64,000 nucleotides of DNA from Certhia americana (taxonomy: Eukaryota > Chordata > Aves > Passeriformes > Certhiidae). The translations under genes and the position numbers were made by a program. Position 1 is the first letter of the stretch; each line of letters begins with the position of its first letter. The notes under the pieces are model-generated. The model had not been told where the DNA came from. It searched no databases and saw nothing but the letters and a program-made list of their open reading frames with translations. This document shows positions 26,061 to 38,503 of the stretch, piece after piece. Location: positions 4,088,548 through 4,152,547 of the forward strand of contig CM031878.1 of the NCBI GenBank assembly GCA_018697195.1, given 5' to 3'.

Positions 26061-26659
26061 TAAACCAAAACCACAAACATTTAAATTAATGATAAAACTG
26101 CCCCTGTTCTAATGAAGAGGGAATATCTCTTCTGTTAGCAGCTGTAATCAAGAAAGCACTTACCCAAACTGTCTTTGGTCAGTGGAAACTGAAAGAAATT
26201 TATGGCCATAATATTAAACTTGAAGAAAAGGAAAATTTCTCTTTGTATTTCTATGCACATACTTGACTGTGGTCTGGTAAATAAATTACAGCAGTAAGAA
26301 CCCTCCAATTATGAAAATGAGAGCAACATTTCATAATGTTCAAGGAAAATCCAACAAAGTAATCTTGGTTTTAGTGCCTGAGATCTCAAAATTTGATTGT
26401 TATTTTTTTCTCACCATTTATAGGAATCCTCACAGAAAGTAAGGAAAAGGTCTCAAATGCTATAATGCTCTAATGAACAGAAGCAAATAAATGAACCAAC
26501 TCTCAGAAAATAGCCATCTTTAAAATAATATGAAGGGAAAAGAATAAAACAAAATAATTAGCTGTTTTTCATAATATAGAGCAGGAGAATTTTATTGCTT
26601 TTCAAGTTGTGTTTTCTCCAAATTTCTGTAAATTTTATGCTTATATTGGTTATGTTCTG

Positions 26660-26740
26660 ATTTTTTTTGTTTGGGGGGGGGTTGTTTGATGGATTTTTTT
26701 GCTTGTTATGTTGGATTTTTTATTTTAAAATTTTTTTATT
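26660..26740. repeat. T/G-rich low-complexity tract
   Basis: Poly-T, GTTT and an uninterrupted G8 run, then T-rich sequence. It supplies the start of a spurious 155-codon open frame. Confidence 0.85.
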
Positions 26741-29343
26741 TTGTATTTTAAACTTCTGTGGCCATCACATATGTTTAATCATTGAGTTCACCGGGTCATG
26801 GTTGTGCAGAGTAGCTTTAAATATAGGAGACTGGAACACAGCACATCTGTGCCTTGGTGTCTGCAGCTCAGCTTGGAGGGAGACAAGGTTTTCTCCAGGC
26901 ATTGCAGGTTGTGCTCCAAACCCTCTCACTCCATCCTGCTTGGGGCACAGCCAACTTCCACTTAATGCACCGTGCCTTTTGGTAATGTGCCATGGAGAGA
27001 GGCTCCAGAGAATACACGAGAGCAACCTGAATAATTCCTGGGAAATAAATTATGCAGGAGGTTTGGCCTTTGTTCCCAAGCCATTTCTGAATACTCTGAA
27101 TTTGATAGTTAATGCGCAAGTATTTACCAAATAGTTTATACAAACAAATCGAGGCCTAGGGATAGTCTGTGAATTATTCACTTCAGATGATCATTTTCTG
27201 TTCTTCTGTAAACTGCACTGTGTCCCTGAAATCATTTGTTCCCTGACTTGATGACTGAAAAAATTACATCTCACTGTTCTCCCAGTGGATAACTGAACTC
27301 CCTGGAAGAAGGGAATTGCATGTAAGGGCAGAAAGCAGCAAATCTGTGGTGCAGCCACACACCATTTTGGGTGGCAAAGCTGATTTATAAGATTCTTTCC
27401 CACCTCAACACCTGCCTCCTGTCCTTATTCTCCTTCAGTCACCCAAATTTATAATGTTTGCAGCTAATTTTGCAGCCATGCAATTCCGAATTTGTGCATG
27501 TTAATTGCACCTGCATCCAAAAAGGTTTCAACAGTACCATTTTGGGGCTAATGCTCACAATTTTACTGAAAAAAAAATCACTCAGGAAAACTGTAGGGCA
27601 GCTGTAACCTTGTAGCCCTGAAATATGATACTGCCACAGCTATCTTGTTATTACCACTGTTGTTAGTGAAAATATTAATGCATGGTGTTACTTTTTGTGT
27701 GAGTGCAATTAGATTTAGACTAGAGACATTTTCAACTCTATCAGAAACCAGAGTTCTACTAAAAAGATAGAAATATCCAGCCATCCGTACTAGGCAAAGG
27801 TGACTAGTTCCATCCTTTTTATTGTCTCTCATCAGCCTAAACTGGTTATGAAGTGCCTCTTCCAGACATTGATAGATTATGGCAAATGTTGGTTGTGAAA
27901 ATGCATTACTCTCAGAATCATTTTTATGGGCAAACAGTAAACATGTCTTAAATATAAAGCCAAGAGTTTATCGTTAGGATAATAAAATCTTAGTTGCTTA
28001 ATCATTATCAGCCCTCATCTAATTAGTGTAGAAAAAGAGAGAACACTTCTATGCAGGAGAAGTTTCAGCACTAATAATTCTGTGCTTGAGACTGTCATAC
28101 ACACATTTAGTTTCTGTTACTTTTCCTGGTGTTTTGTTTACGTGTCTCCCTTTCTGCTGGGCCTGAAGGTGAGTGGTTTCATCCAGGTGGTATGTGTGGC
28201 AGGGATTATCCTGACTTTTCAGTATCTGGAGCTTTTACCAGGAGGAACATGGTGGTGGTGATTGTGGTTTCTTCTTTTTGACTTTAGGACCCACTTGTGA
28301 TCATTCTTACGTGCTTCTCAGCACAATTGTACACCTTGTTCTTTTTTCAGTTGGACTGAATCGCTGCATCCAAATGTACCAGATACAGTACCTTCCACAT
28401 ATCTTAGATGTGATTTCTTCTTTTTCCCTTAAACCTGGTTTTGTCCAGATCCAAGTCCTTATTTTTTTTAAGTGACCCCAAATAGCCATGCAGTCTCCAT
28501 CGAGAGTCCCACCTCTTATCACCCCACTCCTCCACATCCCAGGTCCCCATTTCTTAAGGCCTCTCTTGTCTTACCAGGGCTCCATTTCTCTATATCACAT
28601 TGAGTTAGAGTTATAAAACCATGGTGGTAGCATAAAAAGATAAACAGAAATAAAACAAATTAGCCATAGCCATCTGGTCATTAGAAAAATTGCAGTTGCA
28701 GCTAAACCAAGTAAAACAAAGCTGCAGGGGGGTCAAGAAAAGTTCAAACAGAATAAAGACAGATCTGAGGCCTTGCAAACTCAACACAAAACTGACAGCC
28801 TGCTACTTGCACTACCAATATGTTATTACAGGGCTAAGGGGATGGACGTAGATTCCACCAGCTGTGAAAGGAAAAGGCCTGGACAGTCTTGTACTATTGG
28901 TGTTCTTTTGCAGGGGGAGGTTTTGCTTGTAGGTGGGTTTTGTTGCTATAATTCATTTTTTGTTGTTGGAGAAAGGTTTCTGCATGAACATTGCTCCAGA
29001 AATGATTATAATTCATGAAGTGCCTGACTATTATCGTGGCAGAAGTACTTCTGCTTCTCTAGTAGATGCTCAAACTCTTGTGAATGGACAGATTATGTAT
29101 TTATCTGACATCTCTGTGACATGAACATCTGGACATTAAAGATGAGACTGTTAGGCTGGTCCATTAAAAGGTCTGTGGGGACTTTCAATCCCCACAACTG
29201 CATTTGTAGGTCTAGAAAAATTAAATGGTGACTTTCTTCCTAAAAGGTACATGTTGGAAGAGAAGAAAGTTATATTAAAGAAAGAAATATTTCCTTCTTC
29301 ACCTGAGTAAGGTGCAAAGCAACAAAGTCCAGAAAGACTGAAA

Positions 29344-29358
29344 GAAAAAAAAAAAAAA
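29344..29358. repeat. Poly-A run
   Basis: Roughly fifteen consecutive A; no element body seen. Confidence 0.8.
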
Positions 29359-31400
29359 CCAGGACATTTGGTCACAAAGAGAAAGACACTCAGCAGGAAG
29401 TGATAAGACCCTCTCATCTGTGTAGCTTCCAATCATCACAGGTGAAAGAAACTCATCGTGCACATGTGAAAGCATCATTTTTAAATTAATTTTATGCAAA
29501 CTTGGACAGAAGAACAATTGCCATCACAATATGAATAAAAGAATATCACTCCCTAAACAAATGCAAACTCTGCCACTGATCTTTGTGATGGCTTCTTATG
29601 AAAGACTAGTCACAAAGAAATCTCTCACCACATATTATGAATAAAATCTTCAGAATAACCAAGAGCAGAACTGACAGAAGATGATTCCTTCCTTAGATTT
29701 CCCTATTTAATTTTGAATTCTTGATCTATGCAAGTGGAAAACTGTAAAATGGGACCAGGAAAATTTAAACCCCAGAAAAAGCACAGTGTATCCTGTAGAG
29801 ACTTGGGATGCAGCTCCTTCCCATAGATAAGAATTTCTTGTATGGACAAGACTCCACCCTTTGGTTCTCAGAGCACTGCAAACTTCCAGGGGATTTCCTT
29901 AGGGATAGAATTTGAATTCTGCTGCTTGTACCTGTCCTTCCACCCAGTTTGGCTCTGGAAACCAGAGCAGTGCAAAGAAAGGGTGCAGTCTCACATCCAG
30001 CTTCATCTTGCATTCACCCTGCCTCCTTTTGCTGTTGGAGTGGCACATGCCTCTTCCTCCAGCAGCTGGTGGGCTCATCTGGTGCAATGCACGAACTGAC
30101 TCTCTCTTTTGTTTTCCTCTTGCTTCCCCTAATAACTTTGCCAGCCTTTTCTGCGTGCTGGCGATGAATGTCATAGAAATGCCTATCAGCACATAAATTA
30201 AGCAAACACTGGGGGTGTCCTGAAGAGCTTTGCAAAGTAATGTCTGAGATGCCAGCATGGTTGTGTCTGAGTTAGGCACAGTTTATTATACGCTCAACAA
30301 TAGAGCTCATGCACAGCTCTGGATGAGGAGCAGGAACTCGAGCAGGTTGTCGGCCATCTGAATTTTACTTGCTGAGTTATTTCCCCAGATAGAGTCTTCA
30401 GTCACAGCCTGGCAGCCGCCTCAAGCACTGCCAGAAAAGTCGCACCACTTTATTAGCATAACTAATGCCACCGAAGAGGATCTGCAGATATGGAAATCAT
30501 TCTGCTTCATATGAAATTTCAACATGCCATCATTGAGCCAGTCCAGACAGCATCACTTATGAGAACAGCTACCTGGAGAGGCTGTCCTCTCATGTCTAGA
30601 AATGGCAGGAAAAGTGAACTCTCACATCACCTTTTCTCTTCTTCTGTCTGCAGTTCACAACATCTAAAGGACAAAGGAAAATCATATTTCTGATACAGCT
30701 TTTAGGACTAAAAGCAAACAACAAAAAATCAGGAGTTGTCTGAATGGAATAGAAAGATGCCTGGTAAACTGCTTCAAAGAGGTGAGAGAAAGGCTTTTAG
30801 GGAGACACTTCCTGATTAAAATATCCTGCTAGGTCAGAGAAAAGATGAGTGAGGATTCCTAATGTAAACATAGAAAGAAGAAGAGAGTAAAAGTTCTTTA
30901 CAAGTGGATTTTCAAGCTGCATTAATTTTTCTGTATGAATTGTATTGTAACAGATCAACAGCACATCCTGTTCCTTATCCAGCCAGTGGACCCCTCAATC
31001 CACGGTGTTTGTCAGCAACAGCAGCCAAAAACAGCTGTTTCCAGAGAAAGTTTAAAACTCTGTGTATGTTCCTAATTGTAACAGATTGGGGTGTACCTGA
31101 CCCCAGGTACTGATCAGTTTATGCCCTGAAGCATGAGAATACACAGCTCTTGTAATTTTTATCCCAGCTAGCAAAACTGCAGATGTTCTTTTTAATTTAA
31201 AAATGTGCTGAGCTTCCCTCATTCAGCCTATATGTCCTTTATGCTTATGCCTTGGGCAGGCCGTATCTGCATTTCTGTAGGGACATTGAATACCAGGAGA
31301 CAAGAGAGGGAGAAAGAGGAAAAAAAATAGACAAATCAGTGGATGGATTCTGGGTTTGCAATAAGTCATGGTTCCAAAGCTCTCCTTGTGATAAGTACTT

Positions 31401-31419
31401 CCCCCCCCCCCCCCCCCCC
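31401..31419. repeat. Poly-C run
   Basis: Nineteen consecutive C, the longest C homopolymer in the window. It stands alone, not inside an A/C-rich tract. The length given is likely to be unreliable because such runs are hard to sequence. Confidence 0.95.
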
Positions 31420-32779
31420 ATAGCAAGATGGTACTGAAATAGATAAGTATGCCATCATAAAATCCCAAGCACACAATGATGAGGTTGGAGAGATGTTAGG
31501 CTTAAATGGTAACACTTATTTCAAGGCAAACTGTTTGACATTAGGGGTGCCTGAGGTTCACCTCTCTCTGCAAACATATGTGGCCATATGTCTGGTTCTG
31601 CATCCCTGGGCTGCTCACTGGTGTTGGTCTGTAATTCCTGGTGTATGGACTGTTTATGTATGCTCAGAAATATAAACCCACAGTGCTGAGGAAACTCCCT
31701 TCTGCTTTCAACTTTCTTTGCTTCTGTCTGTGGGACTTCTGCCAGGTGATACCATGAGGTCAGGAGGAGGGGAGTGGTGGGGGGTGTTGTTTAGCGGGAA
31801 GGAGGATTCTGTAAGAGTTCATTCTGGTCAAAAGAGAATTTAGGATCAAAGTAATATTTGTACTTCCCAGGCTGAATGGTGATAGCTGGTGTTAAATTGC
31901 TTAGGGTTAAATGCATCATAATTTTGATCTGCGACTGCAATTTCCACACTCTCTTTTGTTGAGTCTTTTCAGCTGATACAATGACACTTTTTCCCATTTT
32001 CTCTCTGCAGCAACTATTTGTAATGTGTTTGCATACTCTGAAAGACCATCAGTGAGTGCTAGCACAGACCATCCCCACTCATTCCCATTGATGTCATTCC
32101 CACTATTAAACCATAAGCCCTCTTGCAAACTACTGCTTTGAGTTTCTGCTTGCAGCTTCCAAGACTGTTGAGGATTCTTTGGAATGCAGAAATCACTGGT
32201 TTTCCTGATATAAAAGTTTCAAGTAAAAGTTAGAAGAATTAAAAGTTATGAAGTCATGCTATCCATTTCTTCTTCCATTCAGGATTATTTATCATCCAGA
32301 TGAATTTATCCCACACGCCCCCAGTCTTGCAAGTATTTTACAATCATGATTGTACTGTACCCCTTGGAATTCCCTCTTCTAAAAATTGCACTTTCCCTTT
32401 TGAAGGTTTCAGGTCAGGATTTTATGTTCTGTTTCCAAACTCCCAAACATTCATGAATAAAGTTCTAATAAAGTTAGTCAGAGATGCTCCATAACTCCAA
32501 AGATCTGATCCTATCCATGATTAGAAAAAGCAAAATCTTGTTTGGAAATATTAACCTTTTCCTGAAATGTTATTTTTATTTACATACTGTAAGCAAAAGA
32601 TCTCAGATAAGCTAGACTAATCCAACCTTATGAAATATTGAAGCCACAAAGGGAAACATAGTATAACAGCAACCAATTCCAAGAAATAATTAATACCACC
32701 AGAAAAGTCAGCCTGACCAGACAGAACAGGAAGAGGTGGATTTAAATAAGAGAAAAAGCAGTGGGAATAAAACAAGTAT

Positions 32780-32820
32780 AAAAAAAAAAAAAAAACCAAA
32801 CACCCCAAGAAAAACCAAAA
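32780..32820. repeat. Poly-A run followed by A/C-rich sequence
   Basis: Sixteen A, then CCAAACACCCC and AAAAACC-type sequence. Confidence 0.85.
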
Positions 32821-34114
32821 TACTGCAGCAGGAGAGGAGTGGGGAAATGGCATTATATATAGAATATTACCATTGTCATTTAGAATAGATCTCTGAATAA
32901 GAAGAAGACAAATCACATGTGTGTGCCTTGTCTAATTTCCTTCCCCTCCATTGGGGGAGAGAGGTGGGAGGTTCCAGAGGGTGAATGAGGTACTGGGATG
33001 AATGTGGAGGAAGATGCTGCACCTTTTGCAGGGCTCACAGGCCTTTTCCCACCTGGGACAAGGATGTGCTGGAAATCTGGGACAGAGCAAGGACTTTGTC
33101 ATGTTCTTCTCTTTCCTTTGCTTCTGGAACAATCCTACCCTTTTCTGGGAGGCTGATTTAACTGCATGCCCTTGTTAGCTGCAATGGGATCCTGCTGTTC
33201 TTCTGCAGACTGTCAGTCATGAAGTGCTTTAGACACTTATTGGCAGCTAAATCAAGAACTTGTTTCACCCATATCTCTGCTCAGCTAGAGGAGTGCAGAG
33301 ACTGCCCGAGGGCTGCATTTCAAAAGGTAAATTCAAATGTGATGCAATCCCATTACAGGTTCCCTGTGCAACTTGAAACTGGGGAGAGTTGAAAGCCATC
33401 ACTTGGTAGGGAGGAGGCAATATGGATTCAGTGTCACGGGAGAAGCCTCACAGCTTGGTCATCATATCATTTCACTGAAAATATCCAAAGGCAACTGCAG
33501 AACATCAGGTGACTGATTATATTTCTGGTTCTGCTGTTCATGCAGTATTGTGACTTTGGTCAAGACAGATAAAGTTGGATGTCTTGCAGTGCCTATTTGG
33601 AAATTAGTAAAAATAATAAAAAACAGTTGAAAACCTATGTCAATGAAATATACTTCATAAGAACAAAGATCATTTATTGTTATGATTCTAATACTTAATT
33701 GAAACATTCCATTCAAGATAGTTGCATAATTGATAGTGATGACCTTCACAGCAAAGTAGAGACACGTTTCAAGCTAAGTAACTGGTCTATAGTTATTGAT
33801 GATATGTTATTGAATTATTTATCACAGCCTGAATGAAGGAAATTATATTTGCTGCTGAAAACTACAGGAATACAGTAACAATGGAAATTCTTAGAGGAGA
33901 ACTGCTAGGTTTCATATGCAGAGAGGATGTTGAAGCAATATGCATCGTACATAATTTCAGATGTGGGGGGAGGCTACCAATTAGGCAAATTATTAAGCCT
34001 AGTAATTTAAAAAGAGAATGTTAGGGATAGAAGAGAAAATAGGTGCATTAGCAAACCCTTACAACAGATGGCAAAGTGTCCTCAGATCCTCTAGTGGTAA
34101 AAAAAATCCGATAT

Positions 34115-34378
34115 ATATAAACTTTCAAAGAATATTTTATGTGATGATATCATCTAGAATGCAGTGACTCTGAGGACTCAGAAAGCTATCTAGGAGACAT
34201 TCAACTAAATTATTTAGCGCAGGATGACAGGAAAGAATTAAAGAAAGAAATTTTCCCATCTAAAAGTTAAAGCAACAATCCACTCTGTATCCACTGTTAA
34301 AGCTCAGGGTCCAGATGGTTGCCCAATAGAATTTTTAGCAAACATTTGGAGAGATAATAAGGCCTGTAACAGTAGATA
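34115..34378 (+). mobile_element. Decayed L1-type LINE ORF2 fragment (RT N-terminal part)
   Basis: Two adjacent reading frames together resemble the region just before and at the start of the L1 reverse transcriptase. From 34187 one frame reads YLGDIQLNYLAQDDRKELKK, which fits the L1 pattern of a short acidic block ending in D-x-x-x-L. After a one-base shift near 34260, the second frame reads KVKATIHSVSTVKAQGPDGC from about 34263, followed by PIEFLANIW. The GPDG motif, then P-x-E-F and a W at the usual distance, is the hallmark of this part of L1-clade proteins; CR1 and L2 have a different sequence after GPDG. A weaker match (FQRIFYVMISSR) precedes it near 34122-34157. Stops and the frameshift mean it is dead. 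L1 copies are scarce in birds, so another LINE clade remains possible. Confidence 0.5.
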
Positions 34379-34444
34379 ATTACTCACTTCTATATGGCTC
34401 AGTGCCCCCCTCATCTACATTTGTTTCTGTAGCAGGTTTTTTGC

Positions 34445-34445
<1 letters not shown>

Positions 34446-34488
<43 letters not shown>
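34446..34488. repeat. Poly-A run, 43 bases
   Basis: The longest uninterrupted resolved A-run in the window. It may be the tail of a decayed retroposon on the + strand; the L1-type fragment ends about 70 bases upstream, but the sequence between is not recognisable as LINE. Confidence 0.95.
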
Positions 34489-34489
<1 letters not shown>

Positions 34490-34509
34490 AGGCCCTCAGA
34501 TTTGTGAGG

Positions 34510-34585
34510 TTTTTTTTTTTTTGGTGGTGGGGTGTCTTTTTCTGATGTTTTTTTTTTTTGGTTTTTTTGTTTTTTTTTTTTTTTG
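34510..34585. repeat. T/G-rich low-complexity tract
   Basis: Several T-runs separated by GG, GGTGGTGGGG and single G bases. With the A43 run just to the left it forms a possible A:T hairpin. Confidence 0.9.
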
Positions 34586-35533
34586 TTTTCAATTACTTTC
34601 TCTTTTCTTCTGCCCTGCAATTTGTAATATTGTCTCTACTTTATCAATACAGGTGTCAAAATCCAGGTATTTGTCATCTTGTTATTCATGGGCCAATCTT
34701 GACTACCCTCAGAAAGGTGAGCCTGCCTAGAATACAGTGGAATTTGGTACTTCTTTTAGTAAAAATAAACTAAAAATTACACATACAATATGACTTTTTA
34801 TTGTGTGGGTTTTTTTGGTTTTGCTTTTTTTTTTTAACTCTTTCAGTCCATGGCAATAAACAGAATGTGTACCACAGAGCAAGATAAGCTGGTAGTATAA
34901 TTCCTTACAGTAAACAGTAGCAATGCACTATGTTTTAGACACATATTTTGCAAAATGGTCACACTTGAATAGAAATTGAAAGGGAAGGGTTAGACCAAAC
35001 GGCTCAGATCAGAAATTATCTCTGCTCCTTCAAGCAGTTAATGGGGAAAGAGGAAGTTCAAGTCTGTTTTCTAAATACTTAGGTGTAAAACTCCCTGCAG
35101 GGTTATGGGAGTTGCTATACGTTTGCAGCAAAAATTTATTCCTTAGTCTGGTAAAGCACTAATGTGAAATATATGGGCTATGAACCAAACGCAGTGTTAC
35201 TATCAGTACACTGAAGTGTAAAAGAGACACTGTTAAACTAAGTCAGTGGAGCTATGGCAATGTCCTAGATCTTACTGTTTACTTGATGTTTTTTTCTCCA
35301 AACCAAATGTGCATATCCGAAGAGTGAAGACACCGATGTCTTTGAGAGGGTCATGAGCAAGAAAGTAAATGGTTGAATGCTGCTGCTTTTCTTTTTCCCT
35401 TAATTGCATCCTGTTCATCTGGAGAGCCAATGGGTAGCCAGCTTGAGCTTTAACATACTTTAGGTAACAAACTTCAGGTGGGTGAACAGATTGGAGATGT
35501 GCTTTCCTTAAGCTTGGGCTGAACAGAGCTCCA

Positions 35534-35620
35534 GGCTCAGATTCTCGGCTGGTGTAAACTGGCACCATTTCAATTAAATCAATGGTGCAGCACCAATTTG
35601 CAGCAGCTGATGTCCTGACC
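35534..35620. repeat. Imperfect palindromic ancient repeat (MITE-like)
   Basis: The left arm reads GGCTCAGATTCTCGGCTGGT, GTAAACTGGCACCATT. The right arm, read in reverse complement, is GGTCAGGACATCAGCTGCTG, CAAATTGGTGCTGCACCATT. The centre is near 35573-35578. I recall closely similar palindromic sequence (an AGCTGGTGTAAAT arm around CCATTGA-TTCAATGG) as a repeat found in turtles, crocodilians and birds, but I cannot name the family with certainty. It could form a stem-loop of about 40 bp if transcribed. Confidence 0.55.
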
Positions 35621-35772
35621 CCTTCATTCTCTCACCCTGTCAGCTGCTAAGGAGTGAGATGGCCATTAGTCCAGTTGTTAGTGAATCATCTGGGCAAGAC
35701 AGTTGGAAGAAGATATTGCATAAATAGATAAAATGAGAATTAGTAAAATTCAGGGCAGGGGAAAGACATCAG

Positions 35773-35823
35773 AAAAAAAAAAAAAAAAGTAAAAGAAAAA
35801 AAAAAGAAAAAGAAAAAGAAAAA
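35773..35823. repeat. A-rich tract with AAAAAG units
   Basis: Poly-A with scattered G and one GT, including several AAAAAG repeats. Confidence 0.9.
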
Positions 35824-36923
35824 TACATATTTCATAATTCAGAAGAAAACTGAAGTTAATAAAATAGTTCTGATTTACTGATATGCTTATACCATTTTAA
35901 AAGAAAAATAAAAAGCTCTGTGAAGAATTAAACCAGCAATGCTCTAAAGACTGAAAATACTGGCAAGTTAGCAAGAAATACAGAAGACTTTAATCTACTG
36001 TTTCAACTATAGTGAGGATAAATTCAATAGTCAAAACTCTTTTTGTCTGTTTCAATTTAAAACACAAATGAAAGCTCCATTTTTCCCTTGGTCTCTCTGC
36101 CCTGGGCTGAATCTGAAGTGAGGGCTTATGCTGAACCCCCTCCCTGCTCCTCAAGGCCAGTTTCTGGGAGTCCATTATCCTGATCATTTACATCTAGCCC
36201 AGCAAAGTGGGCTTATGGGACATCTGTGATGCAGAAATCTGCCCAGGCCCTCAGTACCCACTCTGTATGTCTGACTGGCTCTTTTTCAGATCATGGCACA
36301 GTATGGCTTTTCACACCCATCCACACAGGAAAACTCTCACCTCTCCTCTCAACACCTTTTACCTCAATTTCTATAATATTCCTTTTATCTGGATGTGAAT
36401 GCTGCAGAAAACTTTTCTTTTGATGTACAACCTGGGATTTTCTATTTCCTTCAGGCCTTCCCTCTCTCCTTGCTTTCAAGAAGTGAAAAGGACAGTCATA
36501 GCTCAGGACTGTTTCTGTGCATAATATCTCACTGGTATCAAGAGGTTAATTCTGAAATCCAGTTGGCACGTGGCATTTAACCTGCATCATCAGCTTGTGA
36601 AATTTTCAATCATTTTGTGCTTTCCACTGCACTTATCCCCATGGGATCTTATTGGCTTTTCCTGAAAAGAAGAGCCAGTCTTCTTCAAATTCCTCCTTAA
36701 TGCTCTTACTTGCTGTAATGCCTTTGCAGAAAGCCTGTCAATACATTAACAACAACAATAACCAGTAGTGTTCTGTTGTTCCCAGCATTCCTCAAGGGCT
36801 CTTTAGATTTTGCATTTCTCTTGCCCAGTATTTCGGGGGCAGGGACCATTTTTATGTTCTATCCCTGTAAAGAACCTGACACACTTCCATGGTTCTGTAA
36901 TTAATGTGCTCAAGTCTTCCAGT

Positions 36924-36948
36924 AAAAAAAAAAAAAAAAAAAAAAAAA
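36924..36948. repeat. Poly-A run
   Basis: Twenty-five consecutive A. Confidence 0.95.
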
Positions 36949-38406
36949 GTAATGAACATCTGAGCATCGTTGAACTTGTTTAAATCAAGTCTTTGCTTTC
37001 TATCAATATGGGATGAACTTGATATAGCTTGATACAAAGTTCACAGACATGAACATAATGTCTGATCATGGAAATCATAAGGCTTTCTTAAAGAAATGGA
37101 GATAAAACTGACTGAGGTGTTTTATGACCAAAGTTATTGCTTGGACATCTTTGATTAGTGAGTAACCTGAGAAGCAGTGATCTTCCTTAGAGTTTCAGTC
37201 CTGAGACTAGATAATCAGGGCAGATCCACCTGGGGGATACAGCTACAAATATTCAATTCATTCATTTTGCTGAAAATCACAGCATCACAAATCACAACAA
37301 AGAAAATATATTTTCTGCACTGAATACAGCATTGGAATTTTTTTATTGTAGTAAGGAACGTGAAGAATTAAGCCTGTTAATTAAATTCTGCATCTAAATC
37401 AAGCTAAATTCAGCCTATGTTTAAAGAAGAACAGGAGTCATCACACTAGGTAGGAATTTCACTAACCTAGAACTACAGTTAAACCATGAGCGATGCAGAA
37501 AAGTGATGAGGTTATTCTTATCTGACTGACTGCTGAGTCAAACCCCAGCACAGTGCTAGATAGAACTCTGACACAGGAATTAAAATCTTTGGGATTAGAC
37601 AAAGCTTCGAGCTCTTGGTTTTAGACAGTTAATAGCACTTTTCCTGTAGGAATTTGAAACATCAGCCCTTTTAATTTGACCACTTCAGGAAATATTCTCT
37701 CTGGGATGTGGTATAGGTGACATGGTTGTAGACTCTGTTTTGGTTGAACACAGGCTTTATACTTCTGCTCACACTGCATCAGAACTGCTGGGGAAAGGAG
37801 CAATTCAGCATTATCAACTTTTAGGACTTTTTATTGGTGGTGATCCCTCCATGATGGAGATGATTTATCCCATTTCCCAGCATATCATTTTGGAAGGCAG
37901 GGTAGAGTCACAGCAGAAGCAGCCTCAGCTCAGACAGAAACATCTGTCTGCCACAGAAAGACTGGTCTATGGATCCAGCTACTCATTTTTGAGTACAAGA
38001 TTTGTCCTGAGTTCCACTTCTCAAATCAAAGAATTGTAAGTTTCTGTATTTTCATGGGGATATGGAGACAATAAGAAAAAGGGATTGCAACAGGTGCATG
38101 TTTGTCTTCTGACCCTGACCAAGAACATGTTTATGACTCCCAACTACCAGACACATAACCCAAAAGTGAGGAGTCGCCCCTTTTTGTTCCTTTTTTTTCA
38201 AAAGTAGGAACATGCAAAAAAGCACTTGGTCACTCAGAGATGGGTCCTCAAGGATGACAGTCCTGTGACAATATGTGTACTTTTGAAAGGATGTTGTGCC
38301 TGTGTTACAGCCAAAGATATTGCTGTGTTACTGTCTGAGCTGTGTGGGGCTTTACTCTTGAGTGAGTCGCAGTTGGTGTCAGATATAATACCATGCAGGA
38401 GGGTTT

Positions 38407-38503
38407 TATAAATATATATATAAATAAACAAACAAACAAATAAATACATAAATAAATAAATAAATATATATATATATAAAAATATATATATATATATATA
38501 TGT
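38407..38503. repeat. Compound AT-rich microsatellite
   Basis: Successive blocks of (TA)n, (AAAC)n, (AAAT)n and again a longer (TA)n. The alternating TA blocks on both sides can form cruciforms and are typically unstable. Confidence 0.95.

Larger units (their letters stand above)
25491..34114. other. Long unique noncoding stretch
   Basis: No gene or clear transposon is recognised over about 8.6 kb. It includes a 28-bp tandem duplication (25865-25920), A/C- or G/T-rich tracts (25983-26060, 26660-26740), an A-run (29344-29358), a C-run (31401-31419) and an A-run (32780-32795). The two longest open frames of the window lie here (26667-27134 on +, 155 codons; 29899-30279 on -, 126 codons). The first opens in a T-rich, G8-containing tract and neither resembles a known family, so both are judged non-coding. 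Confidence 0.5.
34379..35533. other. Noncoding stretch with A- and T-rich tracts
   Basis: Apart from the homopolymer tracts listed separately I recognise nothing here. Confidence 0.6.

Noticed and set aside
26667..27134. 155-codon open frame on the + strand, the longest in the window free of N
   Set aside because: It opens inside a T-rich tract containing G8, has a phenylalanine/leucine-rich start from that tract, no recognised domain, and overlapping frames of similar size on the other strand.
29899..30279. 126-codon open frame on the - strand with overlapping + strand frames
   Set aside because: All six frames are relatively open here because the segment is GC-richer. None has a family signature.
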